Positions 8,721 to 16,247 of a DNA stretch of 63,302 nucleotides are shown here, piece after piece. A program made the translations under genes and the position numbers. Origin of the DNA: an uncultured Clostridia bacterium (lineage in GTDB: Bacteria; Bacillota; Clostridia; Oscillospirales; Oscillospiraceae); contig CANSAE010000007.1 of assembly GCA_947644595.1 (NCBI GenBank), positions 1-63,302 on the forward strand. The letters run 5' to 3'. The notes beneath the pieces are model-generated. The model saw only the letters and a list, made by a program, of their open reading frames with translations. It was not told the origin of the DNA and searched no databases. Positions within the stretch are counted from its first letter, which is position 1; every line of letters starts with the position of its first letter.

Positions 8721-9605
8721 TTACCTCGCGCCGCCGTCCCGGTTTTTCTGCGCCTTCTCCTGGGCCTGGAACAGCCGGTTCATGTCGGCGGTGATGCTGC
8801 CAGCCACATCCCGCATGACGCCCGCCTCGGCCCGGAGCGCCTTGGCGTCCATCATGGCGTAGCTCTCCGGCAGGCGGTCAAAGGAAAAGCCCTCCACCGA
8901 CACGCCGTTGCGCTTGCACAGCATATAGGCCACGCTGTACGCCGTGAAGTCGGGGCTTTCACAGGCGATGCCGCCCCTATCCATGTGGGCGCGGGCCAGC
9001 TCCTGGGCCAGCCCCCGGAAGATGGTGGGGGCGTCCAGCCCTTGCCGCACATAGATCACGCTGCTCTCGGCGTGATAGGCCACGTTGACGCCCTCCGGCA
9101 GTTCATTGGAGATGGCGAAACGGCAGGGGGCGTTGTTCATCAGGGCTTTCAGCAGAAGCCGCTCATCACGGGCCACGGCGGGGGCGGGGCGCTGTTCGGC
9201 CCTGGTCTGAGAAATGTCAAAGACCTTTTTCACATTGTAGGACACGCCCACGCTGCCATCGTCCTTTTTGTACTCCTTGCCCGGTTCCAGGATGGTGATG
9301 GCGTCTTGGCCCCGTTTGACGTACACGCCGTCGGCCTTCCAGGTGTCAAAGTCGGCCAGCTTGGTGGCCTCCGGGCATTGGGCGGCAATCAGGATGGCGT
9401 TGCTCACGGAGTAGAGGTCAAACCGGGCCTGCACGTCCAGATAGCCTTGGAACACGCCGCCGTCCACACTCATGTCGTGAACGTGGTCGTCGATCATGGC
9501 GTAGACGCTCTCGCGCTCCGCCTGCTTTTTCGCCGCCCATGCGTCCTTGTTAAATTCCTCCTGCTGGGCGGGCTGCTCGGTAAACAGATCATCATAGTTC
9601 GGCAT
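8721..9605 (-). CDS. ArdC/LtrC-like ssDNA-binding antirestriction protein
   Basis: A 294-aa soluble protein. The first 140 residues resemble the ArdC N-terminal ssDNA-binding domain (pattern FDLYSVSNAILIAAQCPEA, then an FDTWK segment and KRGQDAI). The second half has the arrangement of the zinc-peptidase-like part of LtrC proteins, but I see no HExxH motif: the corresponding stretch reads LAQELARAHMD, so protease activity is doubtful. ArdC-type proteins protect incoming single-stranded DNA from restriction and nucleases. It lies between PcfB and the small gene ahead of VirD4, so it would be made early with the transfer machinery. Confidence 0.7.
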   Translation of the reverse strand: MPNYDDLFTEQPAQQEEFNKDAWAAKKQAERESVYAMIDDHVHDMSVDGGVFQGYLDVQARFDLYSVSNAILIAAQCPEATKLADFDTWKADGVYVKRGQDAITILEPGKEYKKDDGSVGVSYNVKKVFDISQTRAEQRPAPAVARDERLLLKALMNNAPCRFAISNELPEGVNVAYHAESSVIYVRQGLDAPTIFRGLAQELARAHMDRGGIACESPDFTAYSVAYMLCKRNGVSVEGFSFDRLPESYAMMDAKALRAEAGVMRDVAGSITADMNRLFQAQEKAQKNRDGGAR

Positions 9606-9607
9606 AG

Positions 9608-10483
9608 TTATCGCTCCTTTAACCTTTTAGGTTTATATTTTCGCGGGGCCTTGTGTTTCGGCCCCTTGGTGGGCTTGGACTGCTCCCTGCCCTTCTCCGC
9701 CTTTTCTTTCTGTTCCGCTTTAATGTCGTTCAACGCCTGCCGGACGGAGGGGCGGGGACGCTCCTGCGGATCAGAAGTACCCGGTGCGGTTGGCTCTTTG
9801 GGCTTTGAGGTAGGCCCGGACTGACGGGATTTCTCGTTCCGGGCTTCGGTGGGGTTTTCGGTCTGTCCTTTCTCCCTGGTGGGAGGGCCACCCAACACCG
9901 CCTCCAAAAACTCGTCCTTGTCCTGTTCGGGGGCGGTGCGCTCCGGGGCGGGCAGTTCGCCCTCCTGTTCCGGGGGCGGGGAGAGCATGGCGTCCAGCAG
10001 CTCGTCCACCTCCTGCTCGGTCATCGGCTCCGCCGCCGCTGGCGCTTCCGGGGCGTCGCTCTGCTGCTCCTGTCGGCTGCGCTCGATCTCCTGCCTGACC
10101 TCGGCCATATCCACCGCAGCCAAGTTAAACCGTTCAAAGATGCGGTTGATCTTGCTGGCGTCCTCGGCCCGCACCATGATGTCGGTCAGACCGTCCGTGG
10201 CGTCCCGGTCTTTCAGGACGCAATAGAGGACGCCGTACTTCTTGGCCTCCCGGCAAAAGAGCTGGAGGTCGCTGTCCTTTACGGCAAACACCTTCAACTC
10301 CTTACCGCTGCGGAGCATATTGGTCAGCCGGGTCTTGCCCTTGGTTTTCTTCTGCTCCCGCAAGATGGCGTACAAGAGAATGGCAAGCTGCTTGGCACCC
10401 TCACCGGCCAGCTTGACCGCTACCTCACCTGTTTCCAGGGACAGCCTCACGACCTGCTCCGCCGCGTCGCCTGAATAGCTCAT
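9608..10483 (-). CDS. PcfB family conjugation accessory protein
   Basis: A 291-aa protein. The N-terminal 130 residues (opening with GDAAEQVVRLSLETGEVAVK and including TRLTNMLRSGKELKVF) match the PcfB/DUF3801 family, which binds the relaxase and coupling protein in Enterococcus pCF10-like systems. The C-terminal half is a disordered Pro/Glu/Lys-rich tail ending in a strongly basic segment. ATG 10483 has AAAGGAG ten bases upstream and lies inside the relaxase gene, overlapping its 3' end by 59 bases in another frame. Confidence 0.9.
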   Translation of the reverse strand: MSYSGDAAEQVVRLSLETGEVAVKLAGEGAKQLAILLYAILREQKKTKGKTRLTNMLRSGKELKVFAVKDSDLQLFCREAKKYGVLYCVLKDRDATDGLTDIMVRAEDASKINRIFERFNLAAVDMAEVRQEIERSRQEQQSDAPEAPAAAEPMTEQEVDELLDAMLSPPPEQEGELPAPERTAPEQDKDEFLEAVLGGPPTREKGQTENPTEARNEKSRQSGPTSKPKEPTAPGTSDPQERPRPSVRQALNDIKAEQKEKAEKGREQSKPTKGPKHKAPRKYKPKRLKER

Positions 10484-11849
10484 GCTGTGTCAACTCCTTT
10501 CGTTCGATTTCCTTTTGCTTCACCAGCCGTTCCAGGTTTTCCCTGACCTGCCCGGAACGCTGGGCGATGCCGTCACATAAGACCACCTCCTTTCGTGCCG
10601 TCCTGATCCGGCTGGACAGGGCGCTGATTTTGCCCTTTACCTCGTCAACAGCTATGAAGTCGCCCTGCCGGTTGAGCCGCCGCAGCTCCTTTCGGAGTTC
10701 CTGACGCTGGGCGGTCAGGCTGTCCACCTCCGCCGACGCCGTTTCCCGGTGGGCGGTCAGCTCCCCGATGGTGCTGATGTGCTGTTTCCCCAGGAAACGG
10801 GTTTCCGCGTCCAGCCTGTCCAGCTTGGCGATGTCCTCCCGTAACAAAAAAGACACCCGCTTGACGGATGCCGGTCGCTTGACGATGATGTGCAATTCAT
10901 AGCAGTAACGGAAGTACAACGCCCGCAGGCCGGTGACTTTCTTCCGGGGCTTTCCACGCACGCGGTAGCGCCGGGGCGGACGATGCACCACCTCCGGGAA
11001 TGGCACTTGCTTTTGGAGGTTGTGCAGAATACGCTCTTTGATCTCGTCCAGCGTGTAGCCCTCGCCCAGCTTGTGGAAACGGAAGTACCCGCCAGCGTCA
11101 GGCGGTTTCAGGGCCGGATATTTCAGGGGCTTGCCGCCCTTGCCCCTTATTTTGAGCTGGTAGCCCATCTCGCCCATTACCCGGAGGAAGTCGCGCTCGG
11201 TGGTGGAGGCAAGGATGGCCCGGTTAATGTCGGCCCGGATGGTGCCCCGGTGGGTGGGCTTGCCGCTGCGCTCCGCCTGCCATTCTGCGTAATTTTTGGC
11301 CCGCCCGCCGGGATTTTCAATGACGGAGATGGCGTACTCCCGGCAAAGCCGGTCTGACACCTCCCGCATACGGGCGTAGTCGGCGGGGGAATTGTAAAAC
11401 TTGTACCCGTCCGCCCAGGACACGGAGTTGATGACAAAGTGATTGTGATAATGGCCGGTGTTACAGTGGGTCGCCACCACCACCTCAAAGCGGTCGCCCC
11501 ATAGCTCCTGCGCCAGCTTGACGCCGATCTCATGGGCGGTTTCCGCCGTTACCTCGTCCGCCTTGAACGATTGATAGCCGTGATAGCACACCCGGCCCCC
11601 CAGCTTGCCCCATAACCGCTTTGTTTCCATGAATTGAGCGGCGGCGGTGTCCTCCCGGCAGTTTAGGCAGGACACATAGGAGCGGCGCTCGGTTTTCATA
11701 TCATCGGCGGCGTACTCCACCACATTGTCGATGGCGTGGAGGGACGCCTGTTCCTCATAGCTGCCCTCGGTGGTTTTCTCCGGGTTCCGGGCGTAGTTTA
11801 TCACCCTGTCCACACGCCCTTTGATGGGCCAGATGGAGGTCACGGCCAT
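10425..11849 (-). CDS. MOBP-type relaxase/mobilization nuclease
   Basis: A 474-aa relaxase that should nick the origin of transfer and lead the strand into the recipient. The N-terminal 200 residues form the relaxase domain. The metal-binding three-histidine motif is HCNTGHYHNHFVIN (near residues 125-140), and the likely nucleophile tyrosine is in the opening region (VDRVINYARNPEKT). The C-terminal half is a long basic coiled-coil-like region. The gene starts at ATG 11849 just after the MobC stop, with a weak ribosome site, so translational coupling to MobC is likely. It is followed by PcfB and VirD4 as in pCF10- and Tn1549-type systems. Confidence 0.94.
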   Translation of the reverse strand: MAVTSIWPIKGRVDRVINYARNPEKTTEGSYEEQASLHAIDNVVEYAADDMKTERRSYVSCLNCREDTAAAQFMETKRLWGKLGGRVCYHGYQSFKADEVTAETAHEIGVKLAQELWGDRFEVVVATHCNTGHYHNHFVINSVSWADGYKFYNSPADYARMREVSDRLCREYAISVIENPGGRAKNYAEWQAERSGKPTHRGTIRADINRAILASTTERDFLRVMGEMGYQLKIRGKGGKPLKYPALKPPDAGGYFRFHKLGEGYTLDEIKERILHNLQKQVPFPEVVHRPPRRYRVRGKPRKKVTGLRALYFRYCYELHIIVKRPASVKRVSFLLREDIAKLDRLDAETRFLGKQHISTIGELTAHRETASAEVDSLTAQRQELRKELRRLNRQGDFIAVDEVKGKISALSSRIRTARKEVVLCDGIAQRSGQVRENLERLVKQKEIERKELTQHELFRRRGGAGREAVPGNR

Positions 11850-11850
11850 G

Positions 11851-12174
11851 TCAGTCGGCGGGGGTGGTGTAGGTGTCTACAATCATCTTCTCCACGGCCC
11901 GGTTGTCCTCCAGGGCCTTGCGGAGTTGGGGCACGTCCAGCAGGCCGATGGAGTTGGCCCGCGTCAAGAGCTGGTCGATGTTATAGCCCACACGCCGCAC
12001 CTCCCGGATCAGCAGCGGCAGCTCGGCGGGCGGGTTCTCTTTCACCTCTGCGCCGTTGAGAATCCGGCGGCAGTAGCCCTCGCGGGACAGACCCGCCTTA
12101 CGGACTTTTTTCGTCAGAGCTTCCAGTTCCGTCTTGGTGAAGTAAATCTCCACCCTGCAATTACGTTTTCTCAT
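11851..12174 (-). CDS. mobC: MobC-like relaxosome accessory protein
   Basis: A 107-aa basic protein with a ribbon-helix-helix-like start (NCRVEIYFTKTELEALTKKV) and the MobC-family segment REVRRVGYNIDQLLTRAN. MobC proteins bind near the origin of transfer and help the relaxase open the nick site. The gene directly precedes the relaxase, with one base between stop and start. GGAGG lies four bases before ATG 12174. It is divergent from the VbhA-Fic pair, and the 88-bp gap between them carries an extended -10 promoter for the plus strand. Confidence 0.88.
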   Translation of the reverse strand: MRKRNCRVEIYFTKTELEALTKKVRKAGLSREGYCRRILNGAEVKENPPAELPLLIREVRRVGYNIDQLLTRANSIGLLDVPQLRKALEDNRAVEKMIVDTYTTPAD

Positions 12175-12214
12175 GTTTCCTCCTTAATCATTTTTCAGTG
12201 GTTGGAAAATCGTC

Positions 12215-12243
12215 TTTTCTTTTTTCTGGCTGCGTGTTATACT
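12215..12243 (+). promoter_or_regulatory. Extended -10 promoter for the VbhA-Fic module
   Basis: TATACT at 12238-12243 is preceded by TG one base upstream, making an extended -10. The -35 region (TTTTCT, 12215-12220) is weak but sits at 17-bp spacing. The promoter points toward the antitoxin at 12263 and lies in the short divergent gap behind mobC. Confidence 0.55.
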
Positions 12244-12262
12244 GTAAAAAGAGGTGGTTGAT

Positions 12263-12466
12263 ATGACAGCAGCACAAATCAGCCGGAGAATTGCGGCAGT
12301 AAAAACGGCTGACGCCATCAATGCCATTGAAGGTGTGCCGGTTTCCCGGTATGCCCAGGTGCTTTCCCGCAGTTGGGCAAGAGGGGAGATCACAGGCGAA
12401 CAGATGAAACAGGCGCTCTTGGCTTCTCATGCAAAGCTGGCCGCACAGGTACAAAAGCATGGCTGA
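12263..12466 (+). CDS. VbhA-like antitoxin of Fic toxin
   Basis: A 67-aa protein beginning MTAAQISRRIAAVKTADAI, with SRYAQVLSRSWARGEITGEQ following. VbhA-family antitoxins supply the inhibitory helix that blocks ATP in the active site of a partner Fic enzyme. I start it at ATG 12263, which has AAAGAGG eight bases upstream; a GTG three codons earlier overlaps that site. The 3' end overlaps the Fic gene start by eight bases, so the pair is cotranslated. It is one of few plus-strand genes in the element and has its own promoter. Confidence 0.85.
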   Translation: MTAAQISRRIAAVKTADAINAIEGVPVSRYAQVLSRSWARGEITGEQMKQALLASHAKLAAQVQKHG

Positions 12467-13178
12467 TCCGTATCTCTATGATGATGTTTCTGTCCTGCGG
12501 AATGCGCTTTCCATCAAAGATGAAAAGACGCTGGACTTAATCGAAGCGGAGCAGTCCCGCGCTAACATGATGCTTCTCTATGAACAGGGCTTCCACGACT
12601 TTTCGCCGGAGGGCTTGCAGAGCATCCACCGTTTTCTGTTTGGCGACCTCTACGATTGGGCGGGCAAGTTTCGCATTATCAACATTGAGAAGCGGGAACG
12701 GCTTCTTGCGGGCCGCAGCGTGTGGTACAGCAACGATGAAGCGATCACGGATGATTTAATGTCTGTGTTTCAGGATATTCAAGCACAGGATTGGAGCGCA
12801 TTTTCAAGAGAAGCCTTTGTGTCAGCCGTGTCCCGGTGCTTTGCGAAAATTTGGCAGATACACCCTTTTCGTGAGGGGAATACCCGGACGGTCGTTATGA
12901 TGCTGACCTTCTTTGTTGAGCATTACGGCTACTTCATGGATCAGGAGCTTTTAGCCGAGAGCGCCGGGTATGTGCGGGATTCCTTTGTAATGGCGTCTTT
13001 AGATCAGTTTTCCGAGTATGAGTATCTTGAGCGGATACTGATGGACGCCGTTTGTGATGATCCCATCGAATACGAGTTGACGCCGGATACGGAGTTTGAA
13101 CGACAGCGTTCTGAAAAGTATCAGAAGTACCAAAAGGAACATTACACGCCGGAGCCACATTACCGGCGTGAAGATTGA
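12459..13178 (+). CDS. Fic family toxin (AMP-transferase), VbhT-like
   Basis: A 239-aa protein with a canonical Fic motif, HPFREGNTRT (near residues 130-140), containing the catalytic His, the anion-loop residues and the Arg that binds ATP gamma phosphate. Fic proteins AMPylate target proteins; the bacterial VbhT-type toxin modifies gyrase and topoisomerase IV subunits, though no target can be read here. An active-site flap segment precedes the motif. I start at ATG 12459 inside the antitoxin's last codons. A 12-bp perfect hairpin follows the gene. Together with VbhA it probably stabilises the element or blocks competitors. Confidence 0.88.
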   Translation: MADPYLYDDVSVLRNALSIKDEKTLDLIEAEQSRANMMLLYEQGFHDFSPEGLQSIHRFLFGDLYDWAGKFRIINIEKRERLLAGRSVWYSNDEAITDDLMSVFQDIQAQDWSAFSREAFVSAVSRCFAKIWQIHPFREGNTRTVVMMLTFFVEHYGYFMDQELLAESAGYVRDSFVMASLDQFSEYEYLERILMDAVCDDPIEYELTPDTEFERQRSEKYQKYQKEHYTPEPHYRRED

Positions 13179-13194
13179 GGGATAACGTGCGGTG

Positions 13195-13233
13195 ATGACC
13201 GCCAACTGACATTGGTCGGTTGGCGGTCATTTT
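13195..13233 (+). terminator. Hairpin after the VbhA-Fic module
   Basis: A perfect 12-bp stem (13195-13206 with 13219-13230) with a 12-base loop is followed by only three T residues. It begins 17 bases after the Fic stop codon. It may be a weak terminator or the first of several structures in the intergenic region. Confidence 0.6.
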
Positions 13234-13243
13234 GCGGGGTCAT

Positions 13244-13329
13244 AGGGGCGGCAAGCCCCTGTCAAGCTGAATTTGCCCCAGCAAATTCGTTGCTTGTTAA
13301 GACAATACCACCCTCTGCGCCTGCGGCGC
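13244..13329. other. Candidate origin of transfer region, structured and non-coding
   Basis: This gene-free stretch of about 170 bp carries three further inverted repeats after the Fic hairpin: 13244-13249 with 13255-13260; a perfect 8-bp pair, GAATTTGC with GCAAATTC (13269-13276 and 13281-13288, CCCA between); and GCGCC with GGCGC (13317-13321 and 13325-13329). Between the last two lies an asymmetric TTGCTTGTTAAGAC stretch. The location next to the mobilization module, the density of dyads and the lack of coding capacity fit an oriT, but no nick site consensus could be confirmed. The divergent gap upstream of mobC is an alternative. Confidence 0.35.
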
Positions 13330-13350
13330 GGGAGAACGTGCGGGGTAGGT

Positions 13351-13530
13351 TCAGGCCCGGTCGGATTCCCCCTTGGCGGGGCGGGCCGCAAGCCAGAACT
13401 CCCGCTTGGCCTGCATATATTCGTCGTAGGCAAGCTGGCGGTTTACCCGGTTGAGCCACGCCCACTCCGCTGGGGAAACACGGCGGGCGGGCCTGGGAGG
13501 GGGCTTGCTGTGGGGCACATTCACCGGCAT
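13351..13530 (-). CDS. Small conserved ICE protein (59 aa), function unknown
   Basis: A 59-aa basic protein starting at ATG 13530 with AGGAGG nine bases upstream. It opens MPVNVPHSKPPPRP and contains the segment SPAEWAWLNRVNRQLAYDEYM. It lies downstream of the ParM-ParR pair, separated by two identical dyads. No domain was recognised. The clear ribosome site and conserved-looking core support a real gene. Confidence 0.55.
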   Translation of the reverse strand: MPVNVPHSKPPPRPARRVSPAEWAWLNRVNRQLAYDEYMQAKREFWLAARPAKGESDRA

Positions 13531-13557
13531 GGGGTAACACCTCCTTTTTTCAGCGGG

Positions 13558-13618
13558 TGACGGCAAAACGCCGTCATGGTCGGTTGAGGCCATAAAGAAT
13601 GACGGCAAAATGCCGTCA
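13558..13618. repeat. Two identical 19-bp dyads behind the ParR-like gene
   Basis: TGACGGC and GCCGTCA flank a 5-base loop (AAAAC or AAAAT) twice, at 13558-13576 and 13600-13618, spaced 42 bp apart (four DNA turns). The second copy overlaps the stop of the ParR-like gene. They could be binding sites for the adjacent DNA-binding segregation protein or paired transcript-end hairpins; neither has a T-tract. Confidence 0.6.
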
Positions 13619-13903
13619 CGAAAAGCTATCCAGGAAGTCCATGATGGTATCGTCCATCCCGTCGTCGCCCTCCGGCTCCGCCCGCACAGGCTGAACAGGG
13701 ACTTGGCGAAGGGCGGCGGCGAGTTCTTCCCGGACAATACTGCGGAACTCGTCTTTTAGCTGGTTGATACGCTCCGCCTGATTGATGATAGCCAGCACGG
13801 TTCTATTTACAGATACCGGGTTCAGCCTTTGCAGGTACTCCCATGCCTGCCTGTCCTCCGGGTGGTCAAGGTCAAAGCGGAGGGTCATCTTTTTACGTTG
13901 CAT
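13616..13903 (-). CDS. ParR-like DNA-binding segregation adaptor
   Basis: A 95-aa protein translated just after ParM, overlapping it by 11 bases. The N-terminus (KKMTLRFDLDHPEDRQAWEYL) looks like a ribbon-helix-helix fold with a following helix. The C-terminus is acidic, ending in DDTIMDFLDSFS, which would suit contact with an actin-like filament. I use ATG 13903; an upstream GTG would add two residues. ParR proteins bind centromere repeats and tether them to ParM filaments. The assignment rests on position and general features, not on a recognised signature. Confidence 0.6.
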   Translation of the reverse strand: MQRKKMTLRFDLDHPEDRQAWEYLQRLNPVSVNRTVLAIINQAERINQLKDEFRSIVREELAAALRQVPVQPVRAEPEGDDGMDDTIMDFLDSFS

Positions 13904-14825
13904 GGACACCGCCGCCCTTACGGAGCGCCATTTCGCACAGGTATTCGTAGCCCTTGGCTGTGGCGCAAATGTCCTCGTAGATGGTCACGCGGTCGGCGTC
14001 GTACTCCCCAAAGTTGCGGATCAGGCAGCTCCCGCCGCCCAGCACATGGAGCCGCATGAGGGCCGGGTTGTACTCGCGCTCCCGCAGGATGCGGAAAATC
14101 TCACGCACATACCCCGCGGCGGTTTCCCGGATGGTGTTCAGGTAGTCCTCCTGAATATCCGCCGTGCCAAACCGCAGTACCCGGTTGATGATGGAGTCGT
14201 CCACCGTGGCGTGGTGGGTTCGCATGACGTTCTCCCGGACGGCCAGCATACATTGATGGGTGCCGTACTTTTCCGTAAACATTCGGTCTGCGGCGGGCCT
14301 GCGGTCGTTGATGAACATAATATTCATGGTTCCGTTACCAATGTCGCACAGCATATTCACGCCCTGAAAATCTCTGATCTGGCTGGCTACCGCCGCAAAG
14401 CCCTGGGGGAATACATCGGCCCCGGCGATCTCCACCCGATAGACCTTTCCCCGGAACGTAAAGCGTACCTCCCGGCTCCGCATAAGGTAGGCTTTGAAGT
14501 CCTCCCGCTGCTGGCTCACCCAGGTGAGGGGCAGGCCCACGGCGAGGCGCACCGTGGCATCGGTCAGCCCATGCACATTCAGCTCACGGGCGATAGCCGC
14601 CAGGGTGAGGATATAATAGTCGTCGTCCCCGGTCTTGTCGGCGGTAAACTCCTTGTGGCCCGTCCCGATCAGGTAGTACCGCCCGCCGTACACCAGCAGC
14701 TCATCCTTAAATACCGGCTCGGCGTCATGGGCGGTCAACCCTGCCGGGAAACAGCAGTTGGCGGTCTTGATGTTGCCATAGCCGTTGTCGATGCCGATGA
14801 TCTTCATGCCCTGATACTCTTTCAC
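13893..14825 (-). CDS. ParM/StbA family actin-like ATPase
   Basis: A 310-aa actin-like protein. The phosphate-1 motif is IIGIDNGYGNIKTA near the N-terminus, phosphate-2 is LCDIGNGTMNIMFI near residue 165, and the adenosine motif is LHVLGGGSCLIRNF near residue 265. ParM filaments push replicated DNA apart. The start is GTG 14825, overlapping the Toprim gene stop as GTGA; an internal ATG at 14807 is possible. The presence of ParM and a ParR-like partner suggests that the circular form of the element is actively segregated. Confidence 0.85.
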   Translation of the reverse strand: MKEYQGMKIIGIDNGYGNIKTANCCFPAGLTAHDAEPVFKDELLVYGGRYYLIGTGHKEFTADKTGDDDYYILTLAAIARELNVHGLTDATVRLAVGLPLTWVSQQREDFKAYLMRSREVRFTFRGKVYRVEIAGADVFPQGFAAVASQIRDFQGVNMLCDIGNGTMNIMFINDRRPAADRMFTEKYGTHQCMLAVRENVMRTHHATVDDSIINRVLRFGTADIQEDYLNTIRETAAGYVREIFRILREREYNPALMRLHVLGGGSCLIRNFGEYDADRVTIYEDICATAKGYEYLCEMALRKGGGVHAT

Positions 14826-15769
14826 CGGCTCCAGTCCTCCTTTCTTTGCGTCAGCCCCAGCTTCCGCTGAAGCAGGTCGTTCACGTCCTTGCCGTAGGGC
14901 GGCGGTCTGTCCAGCACCGTGTACTTGTCCCCCAGGCCCTCCATGATGCCCGCCGCCGCGTCCCGGCCCACCTCGTCGTTGTCCAGGTGGAGATAGAGCG
15001 TGTTGGTGCCGGGGTGGTCTTGGAGGTACTGGCTGAGAGCGAGAGGGATGACAAACTCCTGTTTCCGCTTGAACACCCCGCCCAGGGAGAGAAGCGCGTC
15101 TTGCCGCCAGTCCCGGCCTTTCATTTTCAGCAGGGTGGCGTAGCTCAACAGGTCGATGGCCGATTCAAACAGATGGACGCTGTTGGCGCTGGGATTTTCT
15201 GCGATACAAAACGAATACCGTTTGTCGCTGCCGGGAGCCTCCCCCTTGAAGTCCCCCACGGTGCCGCGCAGGGCGGCGTACCGGGGCTGGCCTTTCAGGT
15301 CGCGGCCCACGAACACGACGTTGTGGTATTTCTGGCTTTCGTACACACGCCCGGTCTGGATGCAGTAGTCGATCAGGTTATAGTCAATGCCCCGCCCGTG
15401 GAGATAGCTGACGGCGTGGGTGGCGCACCGGCTGGGCTGGGGCAGGGACAGCACCCTGGGTTCCTGTTTTTTCGGCTGGGCCTGGGGTACATGGGGCAGG
15501 GGAGAAAAGTTCTGCCCCGCAAGGGCTTCCACCGCCTGGGTAAACGAAAAGCCCTGGACTTTGATAAGATAGTCCAGGGCCGTCTTGCCGCCGATCCCAC
15601 GGGAAAACCAATTCCATTTGCCGTTGCTGATTTTCAGGCTGTCATGCTCACGGGTGCAGTAGGTGTTCCCGCCGACGTGTACCAGCTCATGGGGGGCGTA
15701 CCGTTGGAGGTAGGTCAGCAGGTCAAGCTCCTTGGCCTGGGTGATCTGTTCCGGCGTGACATAGCCCAT
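14822..15769 (-). CDS. DUF3991/Toprim domain protein, primase-like
   Basis: A 315-aa protein. Residues 1-90 contain a zinc-finger-like part related to CHC2 primase fingers, here reduced (GNTYCTREHDSLKI). The central and C-terminal part is a Toprim fold, with the acidic motif TLYLHLDNDEVGRDAA near residues 265-280. Such proteins occur in Tn1549-like and plasmid elements and probably prime or assist replication of the transferred strand. It shares an operon with DUF3848 upstream and ParM downstream, overlapping ParM by four bases. Primer synthesis is inferred. Confidence 0.82.
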   Translation of the reverse strand: MGYVTPEQITQAKELDLLTYLQRYAPHELVHVGGNTYCTREHDSLKISNGKWNWFSRGIGGKTALDYLIKVQGFSFTQAVEALAGQNFSPLPHVPQAQPKKQEPRVLSLPQPSRCATHAVSYLHGRGIDYNLIDYCIQTGRVYESQKYHNVVFVGRDLKGQPRYAALRGTVGDFKGEAPGSDKRYSFCIAENPSANSVHLFESAIDLLSYATLLKMKGRDWRQDALLSLGGVFKRKQEFVIPLALSQYLQDHPGTNTLYLHLDNDEVGRDAAAGIMEGLGDKYTVLDRPPPYGKDVNDLLQRKLGLTQRKEDWSR

Positions 15770-16108
15770 CTACCGTCCCTCCCGCTGGCCCTTTTCCTTT
15801 TCAGCCTGTATTACAGCGTCGGCGCAGGCTTCGATCATGTCCCGCAAGTCCTCCATGTGATGGGTTTCCGTCTTGTTCCATTCCTTGTAAACATCCGCCA
15901 GCGGGGTCTTGGATTTCAGCAGCGCCCTGGTCTGGGCCTCCGGCAGTTCCAGCGCCGACATTTCCATCACGATGTCCTCCCGGACGGTGTACTCGGCGGC
16001 GTGGTTCAGAATGTCGGCAGGGGGCTGGCCCAGCAGCCAGTTCCGATACTGTTCCTGTTCGGCGGTCATGCGCTGGTACAGCTTGGTTTGCAGTTCCTCG
16101 CCTGTCAT
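15770..16108 (-). CDS. DUF3848 domain protein
   Basis: A 112-aa hydrophilic protein with the family pattern EQYRNWLLGQPPADILNHA followed by EYTVREDIVMEMS. It has no catalytic motif. The stop touches the Toprim start, so the two are coupled. ATG 16108 has GGAG at good spacing, and a 16-bp hairpin lies in its leader. Function is unknown; the family is restricted to mobile elements of Clostridia. Confidence 0.78.
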   Translation of the reverse strand: MTGEELQTKLYQRMTAEQEQYRNWLLGQPPADILNHAAEYTVREDIVMEMSALELPEAQTRALLKSKTPLADVYKEWNKTETHHMEDLRDMIEACADAVIQAEKEKGQREGR

Positions 16109-16136
16109 GGTTCATCAACTCCTTTTGAAAATAGTA

Positions 16137-16175
16137 ATAGCCGGGGGGATTTTTGAAAATCTCCCCGGCTATGTA
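16137..16175 (-). promoter_or_regulatory. Leader hairpin with TACAT flank before the DUF3848-Toprim-ParM operon
   Basis: The stem runs 16137-16146 with 16163-16172 and continues through 16148-16153 with 16156-16161, giving about 16 pairs with single-base bulges. On the minus strand it is preceded by TACAT and ends about 28 bases before the start codon. It belongs to a set of similar hairpins at 33319, 44953, 45422 and 45498. Confidence 0.6.
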
Positions 16176-16184
16176 CGGTTCCTG

Positions 16185-16213
16185 TTGTATCAGAACGAAA
16201 AAAATGGTATAAT
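16185..16213 (+). promoter_or_regulatory. Sigma-70 promoter for the alkyltransferase-like gene
   Basis: TTGTAT (16185-16190) and TATAAT (16208-16213) are separated by 17 bp, and the start codon follows 34 bases after the -10. It is divergent from the DUF3848 operon. Confidence 0.8.
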
Positions 16214-16247
16214 GCGGCAAACGCAAAACTTTGTATGGAGGTGCCGC

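Noticed and set aside
8721..9605. Active zinc metalloprotease in the ArdC-like protein
   Set aside because: The expected HExxH motif is missing; the aligned stretch lacks the paired histidines.
10425..10483. Frameshift at the relaxase/PcfB junction
   Set aside because: The 59-base overlap leaves both frames intact, and PcfB has its own ribosome site, so this is ordinary gene overlap.
13782..14870. Plus-strand open frame opposite ParM
   Set aside because: ParM has actin-like motifs on the minus strand; the antisense product is unrelated to any family I know.
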